From Rhizoclosmatium globosum (taxonomy: Eukaryota > Chytridiomycota > Chytridiomycetes > Chytridiales > Chytriomycetaceae), in assembly GCA_002104985.1 (NCBI GenBank), contig MCGO01000133.1, positions 43,274-107,273 of the forward strand: a stretch of DNA of 64,000 nt, read 5' to 3'. The notes below the pieces were generated by a model. The model was not told where the DNA came from. It saw only the letters and a list, made by a program, of their open reading frames with translations, and ran no database searches. This document shows, in pieces, positions 10,595 through 20,903 of this stretch. The position numbers were made by a program, and so were the translations under genes. Each line of letters starts with the position of its first letter. The stretch's first letter is position 1.

Positions 10595-11584
10595 ATGACC
10601 AATCTCACAAATCTTCCAAACGAGCTTCTCACACCAATATTCGCGTACATCCATCCAAGGAAGGTATTCAAGCTCCGTCGCCTCTCAAAACGAATCAACT
10701 CAATCCTGACCACAACCCACTTTGCACTTCAAGTCCTGACATCCACAGTAGGACCTCCGGGTCCCCATCTTGATGCATTGACTATGGTGATGCTCTACAG
10801 CGGTTCTGAATACGGCTCGACGGCTGTAAGCACCGACTTCCTTTTCGCTCCACCTGCATTCCAGGAAGTGATTGCGGGTCTGTACTGGAAACATCGACCC
10901 AAGATGATTCAAAATCTAAGAAAATCGGGTCAAAAGCGTTCTGACTGGCAACTGCTCGCGAAGATACCTCCAGCAGTGGGACTTATGACCAGTCTTACCC
11001 ACGTGGAATTAACAGGATTTGATGGATCTATTCCTTCTGAAATCGGAATGCTTGTGAATCTGGAGATTCTTCAGATAACTGATTGTGCATTTGATGATGC
11101 AGTTATTCCAGACGAATTGGGAATGCTGATGAAACTCAAGATGCTCGCAATCGATAACTGTAACATATCTGGGCCTTTTCCGGAAGTCGTTTGCAGTCTC
11201 GTTGGCTTGGATAGGCTGTCGCTTGTTTCCAATAGACTCTATGGAAACATTCCAGCATCAATCGGAAACTTGAAACAGTTGACCCGCCTTCGATTGTCTC
11301 ATAATAACTTGTCTGGTCCAATTCCACAAGAGATTGGATATATCGAAGAGTTGGATACTCTTGATCTTTCACATAACAAGTTGTCAGGGTCCATACCCCA
11401 AAGCTTTTCTCAGCTTGGCCATCTATGGATTATGCATCTCAACAATAACCTTTTGACCGGAGAAATTCCTCGGGAATTCTTGGAAAATTGCCAAACTCTC
11501 AGCAATGGTTATCCACTAGATTTTGTTTTGACAAACAATTTAGGTTTACACTGTGATGAAAACATCTTCCCTTTGAAACTGTAG
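10595..11584 (+). CDS. F-box protein with plant-type leucine-rich repeats (329 aa)
   Basis: A single exon. The N-terminus NLPNELLTPIFAYIHPRKVFKLRRLSKRI is an F-box (about residues 4-36), which normally binds Skp1 in SCF ubiquitin ligases. Residues about 140-300 form six or so 23-24-residue leucine-rich repeats of the plant-specific type (L..L.LSHNNLSGPIPQEIG, L..LDLSHNKLSGSIP, LTGEIPREF), which presumably pick the substrate. There is no signal peptide or membrane segment, unlike plant LRR receptors. The first in-frame ATG that keeps the F-box intact is at 10595. The coupling of F-box to this LRR subtype is discussed among the findings. Confidence 0.8.
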   Translation: MTNLTNLPNELLTPIFAYIHPRKVFKLRRLSKRINSILTTTHFALQVLTSTVGPPGPHLDALTMVMLYSGSEYGSTAVSTDFLFAPPAFQEVIAGLYWKHRPKMIQNLRKSGQKRSDWQLLAKIPPAVGLMTSLTHVELTGFDGSIPSEIGMLVNLEILQITDCAFDDAVIPDELGMLMKLKMLAIDNCNISGPFPEVVCSLVGLDRLSLVSNRLYGNIPASIGNLKQLTRLRLSHNNLSGPIPQEIGYIEELDTLDLSHNKLSGSIPQSFSQLGHLWIMHLNNNLLTGEIPREFLENCQTLSNGYPLDFVLTNNLGLHCDENIFPLKL

Positions 11585-12122
11585 CATCGAATACGTTTTA
11601 AATTTAACTCTCAATCTTTTCAAATTTTATTCTTGAAGGTTCATTTAAAATTGATTCCATGAAATTCAACCAGCCACAGTGATAAGGAAGTCATCCCAGC
11701 CATTTTAGTTGCAATGCACGCCGGTGCTGCCTCCTTCGACTGGATGTCATTTGACCCGAATGAGTCGCTATGTCGTTCGGATGGTGCATGTCCACTTGTA
11801 CAGCAAGGCAAGTCCATAAAGAACTCTCCAAAACCCATACTTCAGTCCAGAGGGATTGCAAGTAGTGTATACTGTCTGGCACGGTGGGTACAATAAGGCA
11901 CTTGCTGGAATACTCGCTATTTCCACAAAGACAGTGGATTCAATTCCAAGCGATTTGATTGAAAACGGTGCAGCTATATTATCGCTTGTATTTCTTTCGT
12001 TAGATTTATGAAGTCATTGTATTACGAACTATTCTTTGGATAATTTGCGATTGACTGATACTGCTGAGATGAGATCTTTCATTGTACTAATAAAGAGGAA
12101 ATGAACTATAAAACGAGAAATG
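11585..12122. other. Gene-free interval between convergent genes
   Basis: This is the 3' flank of both the F-box/LRR gene and the aspartic-protease gene. A minus-strand stretch near 11800-11960 is open for about 60 codons without a start context or recognisable motif. I see no supported feature. Confidence 0.4.
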
Positions 12123-14082
12123 CTACAACACCAACATTCCAAACACCATCAACAACCCCAAAAGAGAGCCCGAAACAAACGCACCAGCCCGCGTCGGAAG
12201 AGGAACGACAACAACGGTTTTCGTAACATTCCCGGACACACTTCCAGTGGCAACCACTTTAACAGTCTCAATCGAAAAGTGGAACACCCAAGAAACAACA
12301 CCAACAGCATCATCACGCCTCACTTGCCCAACTTTACTCCCAACCTGAATCTCAACCGTCCCTCCAACCACATTCGTCACAACAGAAACAGAGTCCAGAT
12401 TGAAATACCGACCAAGACGCGACTTTATATCCTGCAGGCCGCACGGTTCCCCGATTATGGATTTGGCGTTTGTGAATGCAATAGAGTTTTTGGTGAGGAC
12501 TGCGGTGCTGATGCATCCGTCCAATGGGCTTTGGAATACTTTCACGTCTCCTTCCTGGACTTTTTGGAGTTCGAGTGTTGGACTTGGGGTTGGGGTTGGG
12601 GTTGATGTTGTGATACGAGTGCTGGAAACGGTTTTTGAGCCAGTGACGTTGAAGGAAATGGTGCTTGCGGATGAAATCGTTTGGTTGGAAGTGAGCGCGG
12701 TGCTGCTGAGAGACGGAGCGACAGTGGTTGTCGTTGTTGGTTCTGGGAGAATGATAGGTCCAATAGATCGAGCAAGTCCGATATGCGGGGCTCCAGTATT
12801 GCCGTAGTTGTAAGTAAAGACGGAATAGTACTTTCGCATGAAAATGTCCCCCAAGATCCAGGTTTTCAGGTCATCAGCGCCTTCCGCTAACGTCACGTAA
12901 CAATCAGGTCCATTCTGCAGAATGTATTCCTGTGCAGTGAGAGTATACCGATCTGTACCAAGCACAAATGAAACGCTTGGCGCTTTAGCCCTGAAAGCAC
13001 AGTCGATACGATACAAGGTATTTTCCGGTGCAGGAATCGCAGTCGAATTGTAAATCAGCGGAAGCAAATACGTCCTCAGATAGAGTCCATTCACAACCGC
13101 CCAAGACGACCCAGAATCCAACAAAAACGTGCTTCCCTCCAACAAAGCCGGCATAGTATCATTCCCAACAACAACACCACTCATGGGCACATCCCAAAAG
13201 TACCCTCCAGTCGTCATATAAAACACCAAGTCCCCCAAATACTTTGACGAATCCACAGCCCCAAGCACAACCTCCCCACCATCCTTCACAAGCACCTTCC
13301 CATTATTCGCCGCCACCGAATTCAACCAAATCGAAAACACAGGCGCAGTCAACTCCTGTCCAATCATCGTCTGGAATATCGTTGGAAGCCCTTTCGGATC
13401 CGAGTTACACGCGAGACCAAGCACACCGTTCGCGTTTCGGGTTTCTTTGGTTACGAGGAGGAACGTTGTGTTGCTTACGCGTACATCTCCCCACTGGATT
13501 GTTTCTTGGGACACGTATCCAGAGACACCGCTTCCGTCTCCATACTGAATCGATTTCACGGCGCCAGCGCTGGTATTATAGTAAGAGGTCGAATTGCGTT
13601 CGTCGAATGAGAATGTGTCGCTACAGTTTCCGAGGACGTTGCAGGTTTTGGAGGGGACCCAGAGGAGGTGGGATCCAGTGTCGATGGAGGCTTGGACGGT
13701 TTGGTTCGTGCTTCCGATTGTGAGGTTTGTCCAGTACATGAAGTCGTTGTAGTTTGTTAATGTAACCTGTAGGAGGGGTTCAAACTTGTTGAGCTCATTT
13801 GTTTAAGGGGACTGTTGTGAACTATACATTGCTGGCAGTTGGATCCCGTCGTCCAAATAGTGATGAGGATTGTTTGCTTGATGAAAGAGGCATACGGACT
13901 GCGAGTGAATATGAGGCGGTTGGATCAAGCTGTTGCACCTTGACAGCTATTGGCAGTGACCCCGAAGATGATCCACCCAGTTTTGCAAGATCTGGGAATG
14001 AATTGTGTCCAATTGGCACATTGTGAATTACTTGGGCTGCTACCGATGTCGTTGCTGCCACTGCAATCAACCAGATCATCAT
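12123..14082 (-). CDS. Secreted pepsin-like aspartic protease, probably GPI-anchored (yapsin-like)
   Basis: Two exons (14082-13828, 13766-12123) encode 632 residues. MMIWLIAVAATTSVAAQ is a signal peptide, followed by a propeptide region. Two catalytic aspartates are present in the canonical contexts ASIDTGSHLLWVPS and FLLDSGSSWAVV, with the flap tyrosine in IQYGDGSG. After the catalytic unit (about residue 430) comes a Thr/Ser-rich linker, a further about 110-residue domain, and a C-terminal hydrophobic tail (GAFVSGSLLGLLMVFGMLVL), as expected for GPI attachment. Many N-glycosylation sequons are seen. It probably acts at the cell surface on protein substrates. A MULE is inserted 26 bp upstream of the start codon and may have displaced its promoter. 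Confidence 0.88.
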
Positions 14083-14099
14083 TGTGTCTGATGGAATTA

Positions 14100-14108
14100 T
14101 TATTGCAA
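14100..14108. repeat. Left 9-bp target-site duplication of the MULE
   Basis: TTATTGCAA directly abuts the left terminal inverted repeat and is repeated exactly at 18252-18260. Nine base pairs is the usual duplication length for Mutator-like elements. Confidence 0.9.
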
Positions 14109-14234
14109 GGAAGATTCTATTTGGGACCCCCCCGTCCTGCCCTTATTCGAGTCCCCCCCCTCCCAAACAAGCACGAGTCCCCCCCTTCCCAAATAGATTT
14201 TAGATCCCTATTTAAGTCGTATCTTCCTTTTAAT
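14109..14234 (+). repeat. Left terminal inverted repeat of the MULE
   Basis: About 126 bp. It contains three C-runs of seven or more, spaced by short linkers with GTCCTGCCC and CGAGTCCC elements. The reverse complement is found at 18127-18251 with only a few differences (a C-run one base longer, CAAGTCG instead of TAAGTCG, and a one-base A-run difference at the inner end). Confidence 0.9.
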
Positions 14235-14328
14235 TATCCAATAAACAAAACAATGACGGAAGCCATTTAATCATCTTGAATGACTTCCAATTTGTTGTGC
14301 TCAAAGTTCGGACAAATCAAAACTTCAG

Positions 14329-17300
14329 ATGGCAGCAGGTAGCGCTTACAACAAGACAAAGGCGCATAAATGGCTACAAGAAAATAACGGAAAGGATGTT
14401 ATGTGGCCGGCAGTTGAACAGGCATTCCTCAATCTGGATGCAGAAACTCAAGTTGGATCTCATGCACTCACATTGGATGAAGTTTGCACTCTGGCTGACG
14501 ATTGCATGATCTATAACTCTGTAATTGACGAGTTCTACGACTGGTGGAACAGGATCGCTCTGGAAACAAAAGATCGACGTGTTCTTTGGGGATCATCGCT
14601 TCCTCTCACGGTCCTTTGCAATGCTTACGCTGAAAAGCGGGATTTATCCGAACATACTCTCTTTCCACTTAAAAGCCTGTTTGCTTTGTACCAAGAGATG
14701 TGGGAAAGCCATGATATACACAGTGTAAAGGAGGTAAGTTTAACATCAAGTCTCACAATTTTAACACAATGGTACTAGCTCAAGGCTAAAGGCGATGGCT
14801 ACATTATTAAGTCTCTCATGGATTCCGCCTGTGAGAGGTTTTTCTGTGTTTACCTTCACGCAAGTCATTTCCAACTGATGGAACTCAACTTTACTGGATC
14901 TGCCGTCAAAATTCGCTGGGGAAATAGCATGGCCAACACTTCTCATATTGTTCCTGATCGAGTATCCTCGGCTCTTCAATTTTATTTTGCAAAGCACAAC
15001 GTTCCAATGCCCTTGATTTCTCGCATTGAGGATTATCCTCAGCAATTTGACGGAATAAGTTGCGGCTTGTGTTGCATGGCATCTTCAAGGGATTTGGCAA
15101 AGTTTGGGAAGATCTTGTGGTAAGTTAGTGGGTAATTAGATGTTGATTGAACTGAGAACAAATCAAGGACTGTTGCCGATGCTCGGAAATTCAGATACGA
15201 ATTAGTTTCACTTTTGTTGCTCAAGATCAAAGACACTGCTGTTTCAATTTATAATTCACCTGACGCCGCGATGGAGGAAACCCGAATGATGGAACAAGCA
15301 ATTCCAGAATCCATTAATTTGTTTGAAAAGGAGATAATGGCATGGGAGAGCGCCACCAATGATTTTGAGGCGGCAAGGGCACTTGCATCACTCAATGAAA
15401 GGTTAGAATTGTTGAAGTCCATTTTGTATTCCTTACATCTTCACGCCAGACCAACAACACAAATGATGTCCGAGGTTTTTGAGAACCTCAAAAGCGCTAA
15501 CATTGAGTCAACAGTAATTCTGTCTAATTTGGATAAATCAGATTCATTCTGTGATTTGCCTCCAAAACCTGTAACACTTGCACTCAATTCAGCTGATAAT
15601 AACAATGACTCTGAAGTTTGGCTGGAAGAAACCCTCGCTATCACCGCTGCTGGACATGATTACCATGTATTTACTGAAACTGTAAAAGCTCGCTTTGAGC
15701 AGATTAAAATGCCAGTCACACTATTCAAACCAGAGAATAGACTTGTAAGGGGAAGTGGTAGTAGTTCCTTCAACGAAAAATGTGGCGGTGCGTCATTACT
15801 TAAGTACTTCAGCACATACTCATTAAATTGATCCACAGTTACCTTTCGTTGTCACCTCGGAGGAAAACATAAACCTGTGCATATCAAGGATTCTACAAAA
15901 AGTCGTAACAGTAAAAGCAAGAAAATTGGTTGCGACTTTGAAGCAAGAGCCACCTATCCAAAGGGTGGAGTCTGGGGTTTTACCGAGCCTGCAAAAACAA
16001 AGTTACGAGATTGGTGGAAAGAAGAATGGAAAGGACATAACCATGAGCTGGAACTTTCAGATTGGACAGCACGATATGGATTGAAACGAACTGTGGATGA
16101 AAGCTGCTTGGATATAATTCAAAAGCTATCTAAAACAGATATGTCTGTGGAAAGTATTGGAAAGGCTCTGAGCGGCTTTACGGAAACTAAACTTCTTCAC
16201 AAAGATCTGTCAAATCTTGTGGCAAAATTCCGAAATAGAAATGCACGTCCAGGATTAGAGGCAGGAAAGGGATTAGAATATCTGAACAGCCGGGGCAGTG
16301 ATATGTGGTGGAGACACAAGCTCAATGATAAAGGCGAGCTTATTTTGCTCTACTGGTGCACACCAACAGAACAAGTAGACTACGCAAAATACTATGATAT
16401 TGTTGCAGTGGATTGCACCGCCCAAGCCACAAATTCATCCCTTGTGCTCTGGAGTGCAACAGGTGCTGATAATGAGGCACGAACTAAATCCTTTGGACAT
16501 GCCCTAATGTACTCCGAGGACACTTTAAGTCATGAATGGGTGATGGACCAATTTGTTGAATCACACAGTGGACAACTTCCTACCATTATTATTTCAGATG
16601 AGGATCTTGCGTTTTTAGCTATCATGGAACTCGCAAAATTTGCCTCCATTATTCATCTGCTATGTATATATCATTTGGGAATGCTCAATTTGCCTAAGAA
16701 CTTGAAGCCAAAGCTAGGAAGTGCGTATCAGCAAGTAAGCAGCCTCTGGTGGAACGCTCGCAACTCTGTTTCTGAGAATGGTTTTGAGCTTGTTTGGAAA
16801 GCACTTATCAATGCTGTTGAAACTGCAACTGTTTCAGAAATCAACATTGCGGCAGCTATTGAGTACTTACAGCGACTTTACCGAGCTCGGCAAAAATGGA
16901 GTCTTGCATGGGTGCATTCATATTTCACGTTACGGCAACATACAAGTGGACGTGTCGAAAAACATCAAGATATTATCAAGCGAGGTAGAACTGGTTCGCT
17001 ACTGGACTTAATTTTGTTTATTGAGGATGTTAGCAGCCAGCTCAACGATTCCATAGAGTTGTTTGAAAACAATCATGCAACACGATACCCGACTGAGACC
17101 AAGAACATGATAACTCGAGTGTTTGATCCAGTACTAAAATCATTAACAAAGTATACAAGTCATTGGTTCCAGAATGAGTCATTTAAGCTCATGTCAAACT
17201 CGTTATTCTACAAGTGCGAGTCTTCCAGTCTTGAAGCAATACGTGATGATTCAAATTCCTATTTGGATGGTATTAATGAAGACGATGACAAAAATGTAGC

Positions 17301-18084
17301 ATGCGAAACAAGGATTCATTCTAGACTTTTATCAGCTGCTTCGCTGGCTGAAAACTTGAGGAAGAACAGAAATAATCCCATTCAATCCATATTCAAGGTT
17401 GAACACGTTCATTATACAAAGGCAGCTCCAAACTTCATTTTTGTTCTCTCAAATGGAGCTTCTGTGTGTACATGCTTGCTTCAAATCAACTGTGGGTTAT
17501 TTTGCAGTCACTTTTATGCCACGCAGCTTGCAAATCGGGATCGTGTATTGTTCAATATTGAATTCATTCCACTTCGACTCCTCAAAGACAACTACCAGTT
17601 GGATCCACCATTGGGGCAGTTTCTTGGTGTTGGAGGAGAGACTGGATCAATTATAATGCCATTACAGCAAGATGATATGGACAGCAAAATGAAGGATATT
17701 ATGATTGCACTGAAGACTACTCGTGGAGCAGAGTTAGCAGTAGAAACCAAGAAGGCAATTTCGGAAAAAGCTGAATATGCCAACTTCATGGCAGCTGCAA
17801 AAAAGAAATTCGAAATTTTGAAGGCAGAAGGAAGTGATTCCGTGGTCAAGGAAACAGAACAGATGCAACGTCAGATTCTAGAACGTCTCCCGATTGCACA
17901 AGCCCTCGATCCACCTCAAAAACGCGGAAAAGGCAGACCTTCAACAAAGCGCAAAACCAGCTCTGTGGAATCAAATAAGACAAGGGTTGGAGCCAGGAGG
18001 AAACCAAGAAAAGAAACCCAAGTAAACCAAGAAAACCAAGAAAACCAAGTAAGTTACAGACGGAAACGGTTGAGATCAAAGTAG
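14329..18084 (+). CDS. MULE transposase with N-terminal Ulp1/C48-like segment, FAR1-like and SWIM zinc fingers (1203 aa)
   Basis: Exons 14329-14733, 14779-15119, 15168-15787 and 15839-18084 join in frame. The N-terminal about 270 residues resemble a Ulp1/SENP (C48) protease. The Cys-loop DGISCGLCCMA is clear, but the position where C48 enzymes have HW reads ERFFCVYL, so the catalytic His seems lost. After the third splice site, VTFRCHLGG...IGCDFEA...GHNHEL forms a C-C-H-H (FAR1/WRKY-GCM1-like) DNA-binding finger. The DDE transposase core follows, with Asp in VAVDCTAQ (about residue 646), Asp in IISDEDLA (about 706) and C..YHLGMLNLP as in MULEs. Near residue 998, CTCLLQINCGLFCSH is a SWIM finger. 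The tail has AT-hook-like KRGKGRPSTKRK. It should cut and join the element's ends in the nucleus. Confidence 0.9.
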
Positions 18085-18126
18085 AAACGTAATAAACACT
18101 CATTTCTTTGTTTCATTTATTGTAAG

Positions 18127-18251
18127 ATTAAAGGAAGATACGACTTGAATAGGGATCTAAAATCTATTTGGGAAGGGGGGGACTCGTGCTTGTTTGGGAG
18201 GGGGGGGACTCGAATAAGGGCAGGACGGGGGGGTCCCAAATAGAATCTTCC
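18127..18251 (-). repeat. Right terminal inverted repeat of the MULE
   Basis: Reverse complement of 14109-14234. On the plus strand it carries G-runs of 3, 7, 3, 8, 3 and 7 bases within about 70 bp, followed at 18252-18260 by the right target duplication TTATTGCAA. Confidence 0.9.
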
Positions 18252-18377
18252 TTATTGCAAAGAAAACAAATAACGGTATGGTGAAAATACGAGTATTAAA
18301 TCCTAGTAAGGTTCTTGAAACTTAAGAACCAGTTGGTCGCGATGCCGTGCCAGATCCCTGAATAGCACAATATTCAC

Positions 18378-18415
18378 CCATCCATTCCATCCATTCCATC
18401 CATTCCATCCATTCC
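18378..18415. repeat. 9-bp tandem repeat (ATCCATTCC)n
   Basis: About four copies of ATCCATTCC lie in the 18261-18607 intergenic stretch between the MULE and the citrate-lyase-like gene. Nothing else is seen in that stretch. Confidence 0.85.
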
Positions 18416-18607
18416 TCAAAATAACATTATTGGAAAACACTTCAAACTAAAAAGCTTCTTGAGTCAGATATTTGATCAGGACATATCCCAAATGGATTCA
18501 ATCAAATAAACAAGGAATAAGAGAATGCGGAAACGGTCTGTTGCAAGGCTCATACCAGTATCAATCATTTTGATTTTTGAATTGAAAGTTGACTCAAGAA
18601 AACCCAA

Positions 18608-19700
18608 ATGATCCGAAGTCTCCCGCGATTTCGCCGGTCCTCCATCCTGTACATTCCTGGCAGTGACGAACGCAAAATTGCCAAAGCACTTTCGAATTCG
18701 ATAGTTGACACGCGCGTGTTGGACTTGGAAGACTCAGTTGCGATTCACAGAAAGGTGAGTCACTATCCAACATTACATCTAGTAACCTTCCATCTGATAC
18801 ACATTACTAAACACCATAACACACTCTGCATCCACTCTATTACACACACTACCAAGTCCGACGCCCGCGCCAACGTCCTCAAAGCCCTGTCCTCAACAAC
18901 CCCCTCAAAAACCCAAGAACTCTGCGTGCGCATAAACTCAATCGGATCCGGCTTCGAACACTCAGACCTCGTGTCCCTGCTCAAATCCCCCTCCCTCGAC
19001 TCGATCCTCATCCCAAAAGTAAACACGCCCAGCGACGTGCAGTACGTAAGCAACCTGATCGACACAATCGGTGTCCGCAAAGACGTCAAGATCCTCGCGT
19101 CGATTGAAAGCGCAAAGGGCCTTTTGAATTTGGGGGAGATTATTGGCGTGGATGCACAGAATAAGAGTCGGATTGAGGCGATTGTGTTTGCCGCGGAGGA
19201 TTATGCTGCGGATTTGGGACTGGTTCGGACGCCTTCGAGAACGGAAATGGTGTTGGCGAGGCAGATGGTTGTTACGCATGCTGTGGCGAATGGGTTGCAG
19301 GCTATTGATTTGGTGTGTGTGGATTTCAAGGATGAAGGGGTGTTGAGGGAGGAGTGTAGAGAGGGTCGTACGTTTGGGTTCACGGGAAAACAGGCGATTC
19401 ATCCGAATCAAGGTATTTATTGGGAGGGTTTTGTATGAGTTGGTGGTTTAATGCGTGTCGTAGTCCAAGTAATCCAGGAATGCTTCATGCCTTCTGAAAA
19501 GGAAATTGCGTATGCTACAAGAATTATCGAAGGTAGTGAGCATCATAAAGCAAAAGGAGCTGGTGCTTTTGATTTGGATGGCAAGATGATTGATGCAGTT
19601 GAGTTCTTTCAACCGGTCTTTGAATCCATACCTAATCACGTTGACACAGCCCGTTGTTCTCTGGGCCCAGCGTATCCTCGCAAAAGCATCCAAGAAATAG
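18608..19700 (+). CDS. Citrate lyase beta-like protein (CLYBL/HpcH-HpaI aldolase family)
   Basis: Exons 18608-18754, 18857-19412, 19464-19597 and 19650-19700 give 295 residues. Motifs follow the CitE/malyl-CoA-lyase family: SSILYIPGSDERKIAKAL at the N-terminus (phosphate/CoA binding), VLDLEDSVA, the R in CVRINSIGSG, the metal-binding Glu and Asp in ILASIESAKG and VFAAEDYAADLG, the FTGKQAIHPNQ segment, and a C-terminal MIDAPVVLWAQRIL formed by the last splice. The Arg/Ser-rich start fits mitochondrial import. Family knowledge: CLYBL is a mitochondrial malate/beta-methylmalate synthase and citramalyl-CoA lyase. The fungal substrate is inferred. Confidence 0.9.
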
Positions 19701-19793
19701 TCTATTTCTCTTCAATAAATACACAGTTCTACAATTTCTCATTCTTCCATTTCTCTGTTTTTTCTCTACACTAAACCAAAACTAACCAAAAAG

Positions 19794-20841
19794 ATGAAGT
19801 TGGACTACGATGTTCTCAGCACGGCCATTACTTTCACAGATGCTGTCAAAGAGCGATGCCTAGATCTTCGCTGTAAGTTTTTTAGTAATGATGAAGTCCC
19901 GTAAGCTAACACTCTCTTTGGGATAACCAGCACTAAAGATTGCAAAGCTTGAGAACTTGGCCATGACAAAGGTGTGTTTCTTTCTTTCTCTTAATTAGTT
20001 TGTAGGAAAGAGACTGGGTACAGGCCAAGGGTGCACTGGCTGGTTGAATCAGAACCGCAGTCCGTCTCTGCACCTACTTCACACACAACGCACAACACAC
20101 AATACACAATACTTATAACCACTCACTCGCCAATAGGATCTCCACGACACAATCGACCTAACAGACAACGACCTTCAATCCCTCAGCCCATCAGACTTCC
20201 CCCCCTTCACCCGCCTCAAAACCCTCCTCCTCTCACAAAACCGAATCACCCACATTGACCCTAAAACCGCCTCCAAAATCCCACACATTGAATCCCTGAT
20301 CCTGGCCAACAACAGTCTCGCTGAACTCGGGGACATTGCCGTTCTCTCTGAATTCAAAGACTTGGTACGAGTCGCGCTTGTGGGGAACCCTGTTTGCACA
20401 AAACAGAATTATCGGTTGTGGGTTATTTTCTGTTGTCCTAAATTGAGGGTGTTGGATTTCAGACGAGTGAAAGATGTGGTAATGTTTTGTTTGTTTTTTT
20501 GGATTATTCTGGTCTGGTATCGTTCAAAAAGACTGATGCTTTGAATTTGTTTTTAGGAACGGGCGGAAGCAAAGAGAGTGTTTAGTGGAAGCAAAGAGGC
20601 AAAGGAGTACGCGAAACAGGTTGGGTCGACAGTCAGTGGGGGAGGTACTACTGGAACATTTGTTGTTGGAGAGGGAGCACCGGTAGCAGCAAAGCAGGTT
20701 GTGAAGCCACACACTGGTCCGTCACCTGAAGAGGCAGCACGTATTAAGGCAGCAATTGAGAGTGCAGGATCGTTGGAGGAGGTAGCACGTCTGAAGCGAC
20801 AGCTTGAAGGAGGATCCGTCCCATCATCCAAGAAGAGATGA
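19794..20841 (+). CDS. U2 snRNP A' protein (LEA1/SNRPA1), leucine-rich repeat
   Basis: Exons 19794-19872, 19931-19971, 20137-20478 and 20557-20841 join to 248 residues. The sequence follows U2A' closely: a short N-terminus ending LDLR..KIAKLENLA, IDLTDNDLQSL, RLKTLLLSQNRIT, LILANNSLAELGD, VALVGNPVC, NYRLWVIFCCPKLRVLDF, then a charged C-terminal helix (ERAEAKRVF) and a C-terminal EEAARIKAAIE..LEEVARLKRQL segment. Family knowledge: U2A' pairs with U2B'' on stem-loop IV of U2 snRNA, so it acts in nuclear pre-mRNA splicing. That fits the intron-rich genes around it. Confidence 0.92.
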
Positions 20842-20903
20842 ATGCAATCTTAATTTATTGAGAGAATAAAAGAAAAGAGATGACAAATTAAACAAGTGTT
20901 CAA

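Larger units (their letters stand above)
14109..18251 (+). mobile_element. Complete Mutator-like DNA transposon (MULE), 4143 bp
   Basis: The element is bounded by about 125-bp terminal inverted repeats that are almost identical, starting GGAAGATTCTATTTGGGA, and by an exact 9-bp direct duplication (14100-14108 and 18252-18260). It contains one four-exon gene with an uninterrupted frame. Intact repeats, target duplication and coding sequence argue for a recent insertion that may still be mobile. It lies between the aspartic-protease start codon and the citrate-lyase-like gene. Confidence 0.93.

Noticed and set aside
11780..11960. Minus-strand 60-codon open stretch between convergent genes
   Set aside because: No start codon context, splice partners or recognisable motif.
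12120..13723. Plus-strand open frames opposite the aspartic protease
   Set aside because: They are antisense shadows of a clear protease with both catalytic Asp motifs.
18261..18607. Tandem ATCCATTCC considered as a CRISPR-like or telomeric repeat
   Set aside because: No spacers, only about four copies, and the unit is not a known telomeric repeat.
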